NCBI GenBank assembly: GCA_035438985.1
Contig: DAORJK010000013.1
Span: 30,797-94,796, forward strand
DNA: 64,000 nt
Origin: UBA4408 sp002389785
Lineage (GTDB): Bacteria; Bacteroidota; Bacteroidia; UBA4408
Direction of reading: 5' to 3'
Shown: positions 22,743 to 33,161 of the stretch, in pieces
Position numbering within the stretch: position 1 is the first letter of the stretch
Layout: the number at the start of each line of letters is the position of its first letter
The notes under the pieces: generated by a model
The model's database searches: none
Told to the model about the DNA's origin: nothing
What the model saw: the letters and a program-made list of their open reading frames with translations, nothing else
Program-made: the position numbers and the translations under genes

Positions 22743-24515
22743 ATGAAAAAATCAATTTTACTTTTTTCTATTCTGTGCGGTGTTGCTATTAATTTACCTG
22801 CACAAATTTTTACACGTGTGACAACCAGCACCAACCCTATTGTTAGTGATCCGGTTCAAACTTTCTACAATGGTGCCAGCTGGATTGATTATGATAATGA
22901 TGGTTTGCTTGATTTGTTTGTGAGTCGCGCTGCGTTGTACCGCAATACCGGTAATGGCACTTTTGTAAAAGTAACAACCAGTGGAATAGGCTTAACTACA
23001 GGAATTGGAAATACCTGGTCGGATATAGATAATGATGGGGATATTGATTGCTTACAATCGGGTGGGAATGCCGGTGGTACAAAGTTGTACGTAAATAACG
23101 GCAATTCAACGTTTTTTCAAAACACCCAAGGTCCATTTGCCAATGCCACTAGTTTGAGGGGTTGGGGATCGGCTTTTGGAGATTTTAACAACGATGGTTT
23201 GGTAGATTTGTTTATCGCTTCTCCCTTTGGTTTTGCGGGAATAACTGATTCGTGTAAGTTTTTGGTTAATACAGGAAACGGTACTTTTTTACGACTCGAC
23301 ACTACGGCCATTACCGATACCGTTGATGCATTTACCGTTCCCAGTTGGAGCGATTTTGACAACGATGGAGACCTTGATTTATTTGTTGGTGCGGGAAGAG
23401 TAAATGGTTCGCTTTCAAAAGACTATTTATTTACCAATACACAAAGTTCAGGAGGAGGAGCACCCTTGTTTTACAGAAATACTACAAGTCCATTGGGAAC
23501 CGATTTACACGACGGGCAAATTTGGAACTGGATTGATTTTGATAACGATGGAGATTTGGATGCTTACCTCACCAACTATAAAGGCACATCGGCAACCGGA
23601 TATCCTAACGAAATGTATAGAAATGATGGGGCAAGCTTTGTAAAATTAACTGCCACTGATGTGGGTGCTATAGTTACTGATGCAGGAATGTCGCTATCGA
23701 GTAATTGGGGTGATTTTGACAATGATGGTGATTTAGATTGCATCGTAACAAATGAAGGACAACAAAAAAACTGTTATTATCAGAACAATATTCGTCAAGG
23801 CAGTAGCGTGTTTACCAAGATTTTAACTGAGCCTTTTACTTTGAGCAATGGGGATCATTGGTCGGCTTGTAATGGCGATTATGACAACGATGGTGATTTA
23901 GATGTGTTTATTTCAGCAAGTAGCGACAAGGGTTTGTTTTTAAACACTACCACTCAGCATGATTTTATAAACATTAAACTAGTCGGTGGCGCTTCTAACA
24001 AATCGGCTATAGGTGCCAAGGTGCGAATTAAAGCAAATGGTTTTTGGCAAATGCGAGAAATTTCGTCTCAAAATACGTTTAATGGAATGAATATGCTGAA
24101 TGCACATTTTGGTTTTGGTCCTACAGGAATTGTTGCATTAACCTGCGATTCTGTAGTTATAACTTGGCCCTCGGGAGCTATTGATATCTGCACTAATATT
24201 GCTGCCAATGCTTTTTATGTTGCCACCGAAGGACTTTGTTTATCAACTAACAGTGTTATGAAAAATGATGAACTATATTCGGTTAAAATTTATCCCAATC
24301 CTGCAGGAAATCGTTTAACGATTCAACCATTAGTACAAACTCAAAAAATTTCAGGTTGGAAAATTGTGGATAAATCCGGAATTATACTTCAAAGCAAAAA
24401 CCAAGTATTGCAAGGAGAGTTTACCATTGATGTATCGAAGCTTTCAGCAGGCAGTTATTTTATTCAATTGTATGCTGGGGAAAAAGATACAGTCGTTCCA
24501 TTTATCAAACAGTAA
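22743..24515 (+). CDS. FG-GAP/VCBS-repeat protein with ASPIC/UnbV and T9SS sorting domain
   Basis: 590 residues with a signal peptide (ending NLPAQIF). At least six calcium-binding repeat motifs of the form DFDNDGDLDLF occur between residues 40 and 400, giving an FG-GAP beta-propeller. About residues 400-475 match the ASPIC/UnbV domain (GAKVRIKANGFWQMREISSQ, then VVITWPSG). The last 75 residues are a type A T9SS sorting domain (KIYPNPAGNRLTI ... GSYFIQLYAGEK). The protein should be surface-bound or released. Ligand unknown. Confidence 0.88.
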   Translation: MKKSILLFSILCGVAINLPAQIFTRVTTSTNPIVSDPVQTFYNGASWIDYDNDGLLDLFVSRAALYRNTGNGTFVKVTTSGIGLTTGIGNTWSDIDNDGDIDCLQSGGNAGGTKLYVNNGNSTFFQNTQGPFANATSLRGWGSAFGDFNNDGLVDLFIASPFGFAGITDSCKFLVNTGNGTFLRLDTTAITDTVDAFTVPSWSDFDNDGDLDLFVGAGRVNGSLSKDYLFTNTQSSGGGAPLFYRNTTSPLGTDLHDGQIWNWIDFDNDGDLDAYLTNYKGTSATGYPNEMYRNDGASFVKLTATDVGAIVTDAGMSLSSNWGDFDNDGDLDCIVTNEGQQKNCYYQNNIRQGSSVFTKILTEPFTLSNGDHWSACNGDYDNDGDLDVFISASSDKGLFLNTTTQHDFINIKLVGGASNKSAIGAKVRIKANGFWQMREISSQNTFNGMNMLNAHFGFGPTGIVALTCDSVVITWPSGAIDICTNIAANAFYVATEGLCLSTNSVMKNDELYSVKIYPNPAGNRLTIQPLVQTQKISGWKIVDKSGIILQSKNQVLQGEFTIDVSKLSAGSYFIQLYAGEKDTVVPFIKQ

Positions 24516-24587
24516 CTTAAATTATTTTATTTACTCAAGTACTAATGGGGAGGATCGATGTTTTGTTTTGAAAATTATAAAAGACAA

Positions 24588-25349
24588 TTAGCCTTTGATT
24601 TCTCTTAATCGTTCTAATACCTCTATTCTTTTTCGTCTCGAAATTTCGAATTCTTTGTTGCTTGAAATACTTAACAAGTAGGGTTCTGTTTTGCTATAGG
24701 AAACTATACGTGCACTATTAACAATGGCGCTTTTGTTGACACGAATAAACTGTTTAATTCCTTCCAACATGGATTCAAATTCTTTTAAGTTTTTGGACGA
24801 GATGAATTTTTCGCCTCCTTGTGTTTCGATGTGTGTATAGTTTCCGTCTGCTTCAAAAAAAAGTATTTCATTCAGTTTTACAAACCTTACAGAGTTTGCG
24901 GTGTGTAAGGGAATTTTTTTCTCTTTGTTTTCGTCCGTTAAATTGGCCAAGAGATTCACTATAAGTGGGGCCGATGAGTGTTTTTCTCGAATTCGCTGTT
25001 CTGCTTTGGAAACCGCTGCTTTTAAGTCGGTAACCTCCACCGGTTTCAATAAGTAATCCAAAGCATTGAATTTAATAGCCTCAATGGCAAAATGGTCGAA
25101 GCTGGTAACGAATACAACCTCAAACTCAATTTTATCAAACTTGCGAAGTAAGGTAAATCCATTTCCTGAAGGCATGTGTATATCCAGAAAAACAAGTTGT
25201 GGTTTTTTTTCTTGAATTAACAAGAATGCTTTATCGGCATCGTCAGATTCTCCACAGATGGTAATCTCTGGGCAAAATTTAAGCAACAATTGCTTCAATA
25301 CATTTCTGCTCGATACTTCGTCGTCTATAATAAGTGCATTAATAGTCAT
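24588..25349 (-). CDS. LytTR-family response regulator
   Basis: 253 residues. An N-terminal receiver domain has the acidic pair D9-D10, the phospho-acceptor Asp56 (LVFLDIHMP), and Lys102 (DYLLKPVE). The C-terminal 110 residues are a LytTR DNA-binding domain (RFVKLNEILFFEADGNYTHI, RVNKSAIVN). It lies one base after the stop-start junction with the kinase gene, so the two are co-expressed as a two-component system. All phosphorylation residues are present. Targets may include neighbouring secreted-protein genes, but no site is evident. Confidence 0.92.
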   Translation of the reverse strand: MTINALIIDDEVSSRNVLKQLLLKFCPEITICGESDDADKAFLLIQEKKPQLVFLDIHMPSGNGFTLLRKFDKIEFEVVFVTSFDHFAIEAIKFNALDYLLKPVEVTDLKAAVSKAEQRIREKHSSAPLIVNLLANLTDENKEKKIPLHTANSVRFVKLNEILFFEADGNYTHIETQGGEKFISSKNLKEFESMLEGIKQFIRVNKSAIVNSARIVSYSKTEPYLLSISSNKEFEISRRKRIEVLERLREIKG

Positions 25350-25350
25350 G

Positions 25351-28302
25351 TTAAGTTACAAGTGGGATAGTAATTTTTACAAGAGTTCCTGTTTTGTTTT
25401 TGGAAGTTTCTTTTAAATCAATGATTTGAAATCTTGCTTTGTTTTTTTGTTTGGAGTCGAGTAAGGCAAGCCTTTCTTGTACCAATTGAATTCCAAGAGA
25501 TTTATGGTTTTTATCTGTACGCAATGCTTGGGCCTGGTTATAACCAATACCATTGTCTTCTATTTCGACTTCAAGCGATGTTTCGTGCAAAAAAAATCGA
25601 AGTTCAATTTTTCCATTCACCTTGTCTTTAATCGGCATGATTCCGTGCCAAATAGAATTTTCAATAAATGGTTGGATCAACATTACCGGTATCTCAACTT
25701 CGGAATAATCTTCTTCCGCGTCTTTAAATTTCACTTCAAAATTGAAACTGTTTTTGAACCTGATTTTTTCCATTTCAACATATAGTTCCAGGGTTTCAAT
25801 TTCAGTTTTCAACAACAGTAAACTTTGTTTAGAATTGCTCAGTACCAAGCGCACCAACTTTGCAAATTTTGCCAGATAATCGTAGGCCAATTGTGTTTCA
25901 TTATTCAATATGAAACTTTGAATTGAATTAATTGCATTAAAAATAAAATGAGGATTCATTTGTGCTTGCAATGCTGCCATTCTCGATTCAATTAACATTG
26001 CGTTTAATTCTGATTTTAATTCTTCTTGTCTTCTAATTCTAGAAATTCGCCAGATAATAAATAAATAAACAATAGCTGCCATTAGGGCAATCATCAGCAC
26101 AATAAACCACACACTCGTCCAAAAAGGTCGCTTAATTTTAAACTTAAAGTAGGCTGCGCTTTTTGAGTATACCTCATTGTTGTTGATCCCTCTTACTTCA
26201 AGTGTATAATCACCCGGTTCTAAATTTTGAAAATCAAGTATTTCATTTTCTGAATAATAAACACTGTCGGAAAAGCCTTTTAAGGTATACCTATAACGGG
26301 GCGAAAATTGTTTTTTATAACTAGGACATTCAACAAAAAAGCGCAAGGTGTTTTGTTTGTACTCTAAAATGGAATTGTTTTCAATTGGTCTATTTTTAGT
26401 ATTCTCAATCACTTTACTGATATATATTTCAGGAGGTATTGTGTTAAAATATTTTTTATTCAAGTCAATAATGCAAAGCCCTTCCCGCGTGGCTACAAAA
26501 AGTTGATTTTCATTTCTAGCCAGGGAGGAGATTTCGTTGGTTGGCAAACCATTGCTGATGTTAAGTGTTTTAATTACAGATGGATGCTTGCTATTAAAAA
26601 AAGAAATCCCCTTATTGGTAGCAACCCAAATGGTATCGTGTGTGTCGATCAGCGCATAGTTGCAGATATCGGATGCAAGTCCATTTGTTTTGTTTAACAT
26701 GGTCCAGTTTCCTTGTTCTGCTATAAAAATGCCTTTGTTTTTTGTGCACACAAATAAATGCTTGTTATCTCCTGTTATATGGTTTATTCGTTCTTTGGCA
26801 AGCACCGAATTTTTTACTAGTTCAAACTTGTTTCCATTTCTTACAAAAAGGCCATTAAGTGTACCAACGTATTGCTGAGAATCGGCAGCAAGGAATAAAG
26901 TGGTGGCCCGCTCCGCTAAAGGGATTTTGAAAATCGTTTTTTCGTTTTCAATTTCATAAAACATCCCTTGTGCGACAAAGGCTATACGACCTTTACTTCC
27001 TTGACCTACTGCTCCTGCAAAATAGAATTGATTTTGTCCCCCTTTTAAATACGTGAATTTTTGAGTGATGGTATCAAAAGATGCCAGCAATGAGCCACTT
27101 ACCATTAATTGTCCTTTCACTGGGAAAAAATTCATTTTGGTTTGCAGGTTGGCTTCTTTAAAAAAGGGTAATTCTTTAATTTGAGAAGCTTTGTCAATTG
27201 AGAAAATAAAATTACTCGATGTTGCAACGTATATTTTTTTTCCAAAAGCGGTTATGCCGGCAATGCTTGAAGAAAGTTCGGCTTGATTAGGAAAAATAAA
27301 ATAATTCAGAAAAGGGCAATAAAAAATTCCTTTCTCAAAAGTACTGGCCCATATTCCGTTTTCGTTATCAAATAGCAGATGGCTAATTGAAAAGTCCTTT
27401 AAAAAAACTTGTGGTTTACGAGCTAAAATTCCATTCTCAAAAAAATAAACACCGCCTCTTGCCAGTCCTACCCATATGTTACCCTCGTGGTCTTCCTGAA
27501 TGGAGATAATGGTTTTAGGAAAACTATGTTCCAAAATTGAACCCTCTGTATATTCAAACAACTTGCTTTTGTAGGAGAATAGCAAACGGTTATCTTTTGT
27601 ACGGAGTGAAAAAAATTTAGGATTATAGGGGGTTGGTACTGAAACAAAATTGTGAATAGCCGGACGATTGTAAGGCTTTATTTGAAAATAAAACCGCTTA
27701 TCCTGTTCAAGATTTTTTAGTTTTTGAGGGCTAAAAAAATTAATGGATTCAATTGTTTTACCATTGTTTAACTCATAAATAATTGCGTTGGCAGAATCAT
27801 TCTGTGAGCTTACATTACTTAGTGAGGCGTAATTATCGTTTTTTTTTAAAACACATGGAAAATTAGAAGTGCCAATCCACAAGGTTTGCTCCTTGTCAAA
27901 CTGAATCGACGTTACAATGGTGCTTCTTTTTTTTAATCTATCGCGCAAAAGCAATGCGCCTTTCGGTATAATAAACTTTCCCTTTTCGAAATAGCAAATT
28001 GTTCCATTGAAGCAATTCATCCAAATTCTTCCTTGGCTGTCTTCAAGCAGGTCAAAAACAGTATTATCGGGAAGGCCGTCGGATGTGGTATAGCACTTAA
28101 ACGAGCGACCATTAAATCTACACACTCCTGCATCCGTACTAAACCAAATAAACCCTTGCTTATCTTGTATAATTCGGTAAACTTCACTACTGGGCAGGCC
28201 TTCATTAATTCCTAAATTACGAAAATTAGGTTCGCCTAGTTGTGAAGCAAACGCAACTACTAACTGAAAAAAAATACCGACTAGTGCAAATGCCTTTTTC
28301 AT
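25351..28302 (-). CDS. LytS-type sensor histidine kinase with two-component propeller
   Basis: 983 residues. A signal peptide is followed by a large periplasmic sensor of propeller repeats (NLGINEGLPSSEVYRIIQD, DGLPDNTVFDLLEDSQGRIW and others) up to about residue 640. A Y_Y_Y Ig-like domain follows (YRYTLKGFSDSVYYS ... GDYTLEVRGINN), then one transmembrane helix near residue 735 (WFIVLMIALMAAIVYLFIIW). The cytoplasmic part is a LytS/His_kinase domain (QAQMNPHFIFNAINSIQSF, His near 784) and an ATPase domain (ENSIWHGI, EDNGIGYN). It pairs with the LytTR regulator one base downstream. The architecture is typical of Bacteroidota sensors; the ligand is unknown. Confidence 0.92.
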   Translation of the reverse strand: MKKAFALVGIFFQLVVAFASQLGEPNFRNLGINEGLPSSEVYRIIQDKQGFIWFSTDAGVCRFNGRSFKCYTTSDGLPDNTVFDLLEDSQGRIWMNCFNGTICYFEKGKFIIPKGALLLRDRLKKRSTIVTSIQFDKEQTLWIGTSNFPCVLKKNDNYASLSNVSSQNDSANAIIYELNNGKTIESINFFSPQKLKNLEQDKRFYFQIKPYNRPAIHNFVSVPTPYNPKFFSLRTKDNRLLFSYKSKLFEYTEGSILEHSFPKTIISIQEDHEGNIWVGLARGGVYFFENGILARKPQVFLKDFSISHLLFDNENGIWASTFEKGIFYCPFLNYFIFPNQAELSSSIAGITAFGKKIYVATSSNFIFSIDKASQIKELPFFKEANLQTKMNFFPVKGQLMVSGSLLASFDTITQKFTYLKGGQNQFYFAGAVGQGSKGRIAFVAQGMFYEIENEKTIFKIPLAERATTLFLAADSQQYVGTLNGLFVRNGNKFELVKNSVLAKERINHITGDNKHLFVCTKNKGIFIAEQGNWTMLNKTNGLASDICNYALIDTHDTIWVATNKGISFFNSKHPSVIKTLNISNGLPTNEISSLARNENQLFVATREGLCIIDLNKKYFNTIPPEIYISKVIENTKNRPIENNSILEYKQNTLRFFVECPSYKKQFSPRYRYTLKGFSDSVYYSENEILDFQNLEPGDYTLEVRGINNNEVYSKSAAYFKFKIKRPFWTSVWFIVLMIALMAAIVYLFIIWRISRIRRQEELKSELNAMLIESRMAALQAQMNPHFIFNAINSIQSFILNNETQLAYDYLAKFAKLVRLVLSNSKQSLLLLKTEIETLELYVEMEKIRFKNSFNFEVKFKDAEEDYSEVEIPVMLIQPFIENSIWHGIMPIKDKVNGKIELRFFLHETSLEVEIEDNGIGYNQAQALRTDKNHKSLGIQLVQERLALLDSKQKNKARFQIIDLKETSKNKTGTLVKITIPLVT

Positions 28303-28434
28303 TCCTCAACAAAATTACTTTTTCAATTGAATGAAAAGCGGAATTATATCAATTGTACTAAAAACCTATTGAACGGTAAATTACTTAGCGGAGTTGAAAC
28401 TAATTTTGTAACCAATTTATTAAAACATGGTACG

Positions 28435-30132
28435 ATGAGAAAACCAAAAAAAATATCCCCACTAAGAAACCTTTTCTTATTATTCCTTTTGTTGGCAATG
28501 CAAACACATTCATTTTCTCAGGCTGCACTCAACTGGGCATTTATTCCAACGAGTACTTCCTTGTTTCAAAATCAAATTACAATAACAGCTACTGACCAAT
28601 CGGGAAACATCATTGAGGTTGGAAAATTAACCGGACATGCAGACATGGATCCAGGAACCGGACCCAACGACACTTCCTATACGCGTTTCTTTTACAATCA
28701 TTACCTATCAAAAACTTCTGTGAGTGGACAATTATTGTGGATTTATTACTTTGAAGATAATTCACAATTAAGCACCTTTGAGTTCAAGGGATTAAAAATT
28801 ACTCCTACTGATGAAATAATAGTTGCAGGAAATTTTACCGGGAAAGTTGACTTTGATTTAAGATCACCGGGAGTCGACACTTTGAGAAGTCACCATACTT
28901 CATTTCCTGATTATTTTTTAGCAAAATACGATGCTTCAGGGAATCACCAGTGGGCTATAAATGGGGGAAATACAACTTCAGGAATAAGTGCCCAAGCACT
29001 CTGCTTATTACCAAATTCAACCATCTTGCTTTCTTTAAATCCATCCGGAATTACAGATGTTGATCCGGGAGGATTGGTTCATACGACAATAGGCAACAGT
29101 GCTAATCTTGTTGCTTATTCTCAAACCGGAAGTTATTTGTGGAACAATGCTATTCCTTCAAATTTTACCTATGCGGTTTCTTTCAATAGTATGGATGCCG
29201 ATGCAATGGGAAACAGTTATTTGCTAAGTGTTGGTTCGTATGAATTAACTGTTGCGAAGTTTAATGCAAATGGCACTTTTTTATGGGAAAAAACGATTGG
29301 AAATTTTTCGACTGGTGCACGTGTGAATCCTCAATCTATTTTAGTAGATAAAATTTCAGGAGGTTTTTATTTGGCTGGAACTTTTGAAGGTAACGTTGAT
29401 TTTGACCCGAATGCCGGAGTTTTAAACTACACCTGTTTATCTGCTTTGAATCCGGATGCTTTTGTTGCCAGCTACGATACAAGTATGACTCCTATGTGGT
29501 TGAATCATTATGTTGGCAAAGTAAATTTTGGTAATTATGGTTTGGCCTTTGATGGCAATGAACTTGTTTGTGTGGGAAATTATACCGCTTCGGTAAACTT
29601 TGGTAATGGTTTTAACTTTACTACAGCCTCAACTTATTCTCCATTTTATTTGCGATTAAATTCTTCGGGAACTGCACTCGATGCTTTTACACTAAATGGA
29701 ATTGGTCAGTTTACCGGCATCAGTAAAACAATCAATCACACTTTTGTGATAACAGGAAATATATTAGCTTGGGTAGATATGGATCCTTCGTTGACGATAT
29801 CTAATTTGCATGCAGGAACCGCTAATTTTTTTACCGCCGTTTACCATATTACATCTCCAACTTCACTTCCAAAACTGAATAACAAGCCCCAACCAGCGTA
29901 TGCTGCCTTTCCCAATCCATTTGGGCAGGAGTTAAACCTAGAGTTTCTTACACAAATAAATGATGCAGAGTTGAAAATCTACGACATTTGCGGGAAGGAA
30001 ATGGCTACGAATAAACTAGAAAATTTTACTGATCGCTTTACTATCAACACTTCAAGTTGGCCGGAAGGTGTTTATTTTGTATGCTTTAAAACTCCGGCTA
30101 CAACATCCAATTTTAAATTAGTTAAACAATAA
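28435..30132 (+). CDS. Secreted beta-propeller-like protein with T9SS sorting domain
   Basis: I choose ATG 28435 (565 residues), which begins a good signal peptide (LRNLFLLFLLLAMQTHSFSQ); the longer frame from 28327 adds a non-signal leader. The body consists of repeated blade-like units (GEIIVAGNFTGKVDFD-type motifs, FYLAGTFEGNVDFDPN), resembling SBBP-like beta-propellers. The final 75 residues are a T9SS sorting domain (AAFPNPFGQELNLEF ... GVYFVCFKTP). It is separated by only 5 nt from the next gene, also a T9SS substrate, so they likely form an operon. Function unknown. Confidence 0.82.
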   Translation: MRKPKKISPLRNLFLLFLLLAMQTHSFSQAALNWAFIPTSTSLFQNQITITATDQSGNIIEVGKLTGHADMDPGTGPNDTSYTRFFYNHYLSKTSVSGQLLWIYYFEDNSQLSTFEFKGLKITPTDEIIVAGNFTGKVDFDLRSPGVDTLRSHHTSFPDYFLAKYDASGNHQWAINGGNTTSGISAQALCLLPNSTILLSLNPSGITDVDPGGLVHTTIGNSANLVAYSQTGSYLWNNAIPSNFTYAVSFNSMDADAMGNSYLLSVGSYELTVAKFNANGTFLWEKTIGNFSTGARVNPQSILVDKISGGFYLAGTFEGNVDFDPNAGVLNYTCLSALNPDAFVASYDTSMTPMWLNHYVGKVNFGNYGLAFDGNELVCVGNYTASVNFGNGFNFTTASTYSPFYLRLNSSGTALDAFTLNGIGQFTGISKTINHTFVITGNILAWVDMDPSLTISNLHAGTANFFTAVYHITSPTSLPKLNNKPQPAYAAFPNPFGQELNLEFLTQINDAELKIYDICGKEMATNKLENFTDRFTINTSSWPEGVYFVCFKTPATTSNFKLVKQ

Positions 30133-30137
30133 AATTC

Positions 30138-33005
30138 ATGAGCAACTTTTCAAAAATTTTAATTAACACTTTGTTGTTTTTTTCGACATCAATTTCAATG
30201 CATGCGCAAGTTTTCGACAAACGAATAACTTGGAATACTGGTCCCGCCACCTTTTATTTTAGCGATATAAAAGCTTGTGCAACACGCAGTAATGGGCATA
30301 CTTTAATTTCTATACATCGCTATAATTATGGTCAGGGAGCCGGAATGCTAGCTGAAATAACCAATAACGGAGATACTGTGTGGACCAATCAGTTTAACAG
30401 AAGTGGAACTTCCTACGGTGAAGATTACATTACGTTTATAAAGGAACTTCCCAATCATACCATTTTTATGGCCGGAGGTACGCACAATTCTTCCGGATTT
30501 TTTCATGCTGCATTTTTTCTAGCCGATTCATTAGGGCAAATAATTCATTACAAAAAAGTACATTATGGATCCAATCTCGATATTGTAATTAATGATATCG
30601 ACGTAGCATCGGATGGTACAATTTTTTTTGCCGGACATTACAATGATTTATATAGCGGAGGTGTTACTGGCTATTCATGGACTGTTCCATTGTACGGAAG
30701 GTTAAATTCCGATTTAAGTATAAATTGGTGCAGAACATACGGTAGTACCAGTCATACATTTAACAATACTAATTCTGGAAAAGTTGCCAGTATAAAAGTT
30801 ACGCCAGATAATAACCTTGTAATAGCCGGTACAGATGCGGTTGATCCAAACGATGGATATTTAGGCACTTTTCAATTGGCAAAAGTTACTACAAACGGTG
30901 CGCTTATGTGGTCGGTGCAACGTTCGCTTACCACTCACTCGTATCCAACTGCGTTAAAAGTGCTAAGCAATGGTGACATATATGCATTCTCGGAAGTGTA
31001 CTATTTGTCGCCCTTTGGCGATTATGATATTAGCCTTGAAAAATTTGATCAGTATGGAAATTATCTATGGGGAAAATCGTATGGTACAACACTATCCGAT
31101 AATATGAGCAGAGTAGTTTACAATTCTGCCAAACAGCAATTTGCACTCGTTGGAACCCACACAATTTCGGCAACTGAAGACCGAGCTTGGCTTTGTATTT
31201 TAGACACTGCTGGTCAGGTAATTCACAACAAGTTATTTGGGGCGCCTTCGAGCCATTACAATAACTTTAATGATATTTGTGTGTATAAAAATTTATACCT
31301 TATTACCGGTAATGCCTTTACTTATGAAGGCATGTTAGTTCAAACCGATTGGGATGGGAATACAGGTTGTGCACCTTCAACATTTAGTTTACAAACAGCA
31401 GTTTTTCCTTCCGTTTTTACAGCAGGATTATCTTTTCACAATACACTACCACTTCAAATAACACCTTACACCGCTGTAAAAGTTAATTATCCGCTTACCT
31501 CAACAACCAATTGCTTTGCTTGTTCAGATGTTAGTATAAATCAAACTATTTCGGCTTGTGGCAGTTACTATATTGGAGGTGGCTTGCAAACAAATTCGGG
31601 GACATATTTCGATACCTTATTAACAAGCGGTGGTTGCGATAGCATTGTAATTACTCAATTAAGTATTTCTCAAACACCTACTCCGGCAAATGCCGGTATT
31701 GATCAAACAGTTTGTGCAACAGCAGCTGCCCTTTCAGCAAATGTTCCAGTTGTTGGCACCGGAAATTGGTCCGTAGTTTCGGGTACAGGAAGTATTTTAA
31801 ATACCGCAGCAGCCGCTACCGGAATTAATGGCTTAACGGCCGGAAGTACTACCACCTTGCGTTGGACTATCTCCAGTGGTGCTTGCCCCCCTTCAACCGA
31901 CGAAGTAACCTTACAAATTGGTAGTCCAAGTACAACCTCAATTAACACATCTGCCTGTGTAAGTTATACCTTAAATTCACAAACCTATACAAGCTCTGGT
32001 AGCTATTCTCAAACTTTTACCAATACATCTGGATGTGATAGCATTATTAATTTAAACTTAACAATTTACCAACCCAACACTTCTCAAACTACTACAAGTA
32101 TTTGCAGCACTAATTTGCCGTATGTGTGGAATGGGTTAAGTATACTTTCTGCAGGGAGCTACAGTGATACACTTGTGAATTCGAATGGTTGTGACAGCAT
32201 AGCACAGTTAAATTTGCAAGTAAAAAACGCCACTTATTCATCAACTTCCGTTAGTGTATGTAATACTGATTTGCCGTTTAATTGGAATGGTAATAGCTAT
32301 ACAACTGCGGGTTCATACACAGCCAACTTTATTAACTCGGTAGGTTGCGACAGTATTGCAACACTTGTTCTTACTCTTAAAAACGCAACAAGTTCAACCA
32401 CTACTGCAAATGTGTGCAGTGCCGATTTGCCTTATTTGTGGGGTGGAAATTCATATACCGGCAGCGGAACATACACGTTAAATTACACCAATGCTGCGGG
32501 TTGCGACAGTACTGCAAATTTGAATTTAAGTGTAAACACTATTGACTTAAGTGTAACAAATACAGATCCCGTGCTTACCTCCAACCAAAGCGGAGCAAGC
32601 TATCAATGGATCAATTGCAGTACAAATTTACCTATTGCTAACCAAACCAATGCATCATTTACTGCTTTGACTAATGGTACTTATGCGGTGGTTGTTTATT
32701 ATTCCGGTTGCCACGACACCAGTGCGTGCGAAACAGTAATCAATACAGCAATTTCGACAGTAACAGCTGAACAGGAACTTATCTTTTATCCCAATCCTGT
32801 TGAGCATGAGTTAAATATTATGATTGGCTCTGAAATGAAACAAGCAAGATTTTCAATAAGCAATAAATTTGGACAGGTATTACTTGCAGGAAGCCTGTCG
32901 AATACAAATAACGTACTTTACTTAGATGAACTTTCAAATGGAATTTATACACTAACAGTATACACCATTTCTAATCAGAAAACGTATAAACTGGTAAAAA
33001 AATAA
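30138..33005 (+). CDS. Large secreted T9SS substrate with Cys-rich tandem repeats
   Basis: 955 residues with a signal peptide ending near MHAQVF. Residues about 20-430 are beta-propeller-like blades similar to the preceding protein. Residues about 460-830 contain repeats of about 45 residues with paired Cys (SACGSYYIGG ... GGCDSIVI; SICSTNLPYVW ... NGCDSIAQ; VCNTDLPFNW ... VGCDSIAT; VCSADLPYLW ... AGCDSTAN). One PKD-like unit is inserted near 515-600. The C-terminal 80 residues are a T9SS sorting domain (FYPNPVEHELNI ... GIYTLTVYT). Probably an adhesin or cell-surface shaft. Confidence 0.83.
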   Translation: MSNFSKILINTLLFFSTSISMHAQVFDKRITWNTGPATFYFSDIKACATRSNGHTLISIHRYNYGQGAGMLAEITNNGDTVWTNQFNRSGTSYGEDYITFIKELPNHTIFMAGGTHNSSGFFHAAFFLADSLGQIIHYKKVHYGSNLDIVINDIDVASDGTIFFAGHYNDLYSGGVTGYSWTVPLYGRLNSDLSINWCRTYGSTSHTFNNTNSGKVASIKVTPDNNLVIAGTDAVDPNDGYLGTFQLAKVTTNGALMWSVQRSLTTHSYPTALKVLSNGDIYAFSEVYYLSPFGDYDISLEKFDQYGNYLWGKSYGTTLSDNMSRVVYNSAKQQFALVGTHTISATEDRAWLCILDTAGQVIHNKLFGAPSSHYNNFNDICVYKNLYLITGNAFTYEGMLVQTDWDGNTGCAPSTFSLQTAVFPSVFTAGLSFHNTLPLQITPYTAVKVNYPLTSTTNCFACSDVSINQTISACGSYYIGGGLQTNSGTYFDTLLTSGGCDSIVITQLSISQTPTPANAGIDQTVCATAAALSANVPVVGTGNWSVVSGTGSILNTAAAATGINGLTAGSTTTLRWTISSGACPPSTDEVTLQIGSPSTTSINTSACVSYTLNSQTYTSSGSYSQTFTNTSGCDSIINLNLTIYQPNTSQTTTSICSTNLPYVWNGLSILSAGSYSDTLVNSNGCDSIAQLNLQVKNATYSSTSVSVCNTDLPFNWNGNSYTTAGSYTANFINSVGCDSIATLVLTLKNATSSTTTANVCSADLPYLWGGNSYTGSGTYTLNYTNAAGCDSTANLNLSVNTIDLSVTNTDPVLTSNQSGASYQWINCSTNLPIANQTNASFTALTNGTYAVVVYYSGCHDTSACETVINTAISTVTAEQELIFYPNPVEHELNIMIGSEMKQARFSISNKFGQVLLAGSLSNTNNVLYLDELSNGIYTLTVYTISNQKTYKLVKK

Positions 33006-33161
33006 AGCTCCGCATTTTAGCAAATCATCTAGTTATGTGTATGCATGCTTGCATTTGAAGTGAACGATTGGTAGTAGAAAGTTGGGGAGTGCAAGAAAGT
33101 TCAACCTTGTATTTTAAATCTCGTTGTCTAATTTCTATCCATTATTGTTTAAAACAAGTTT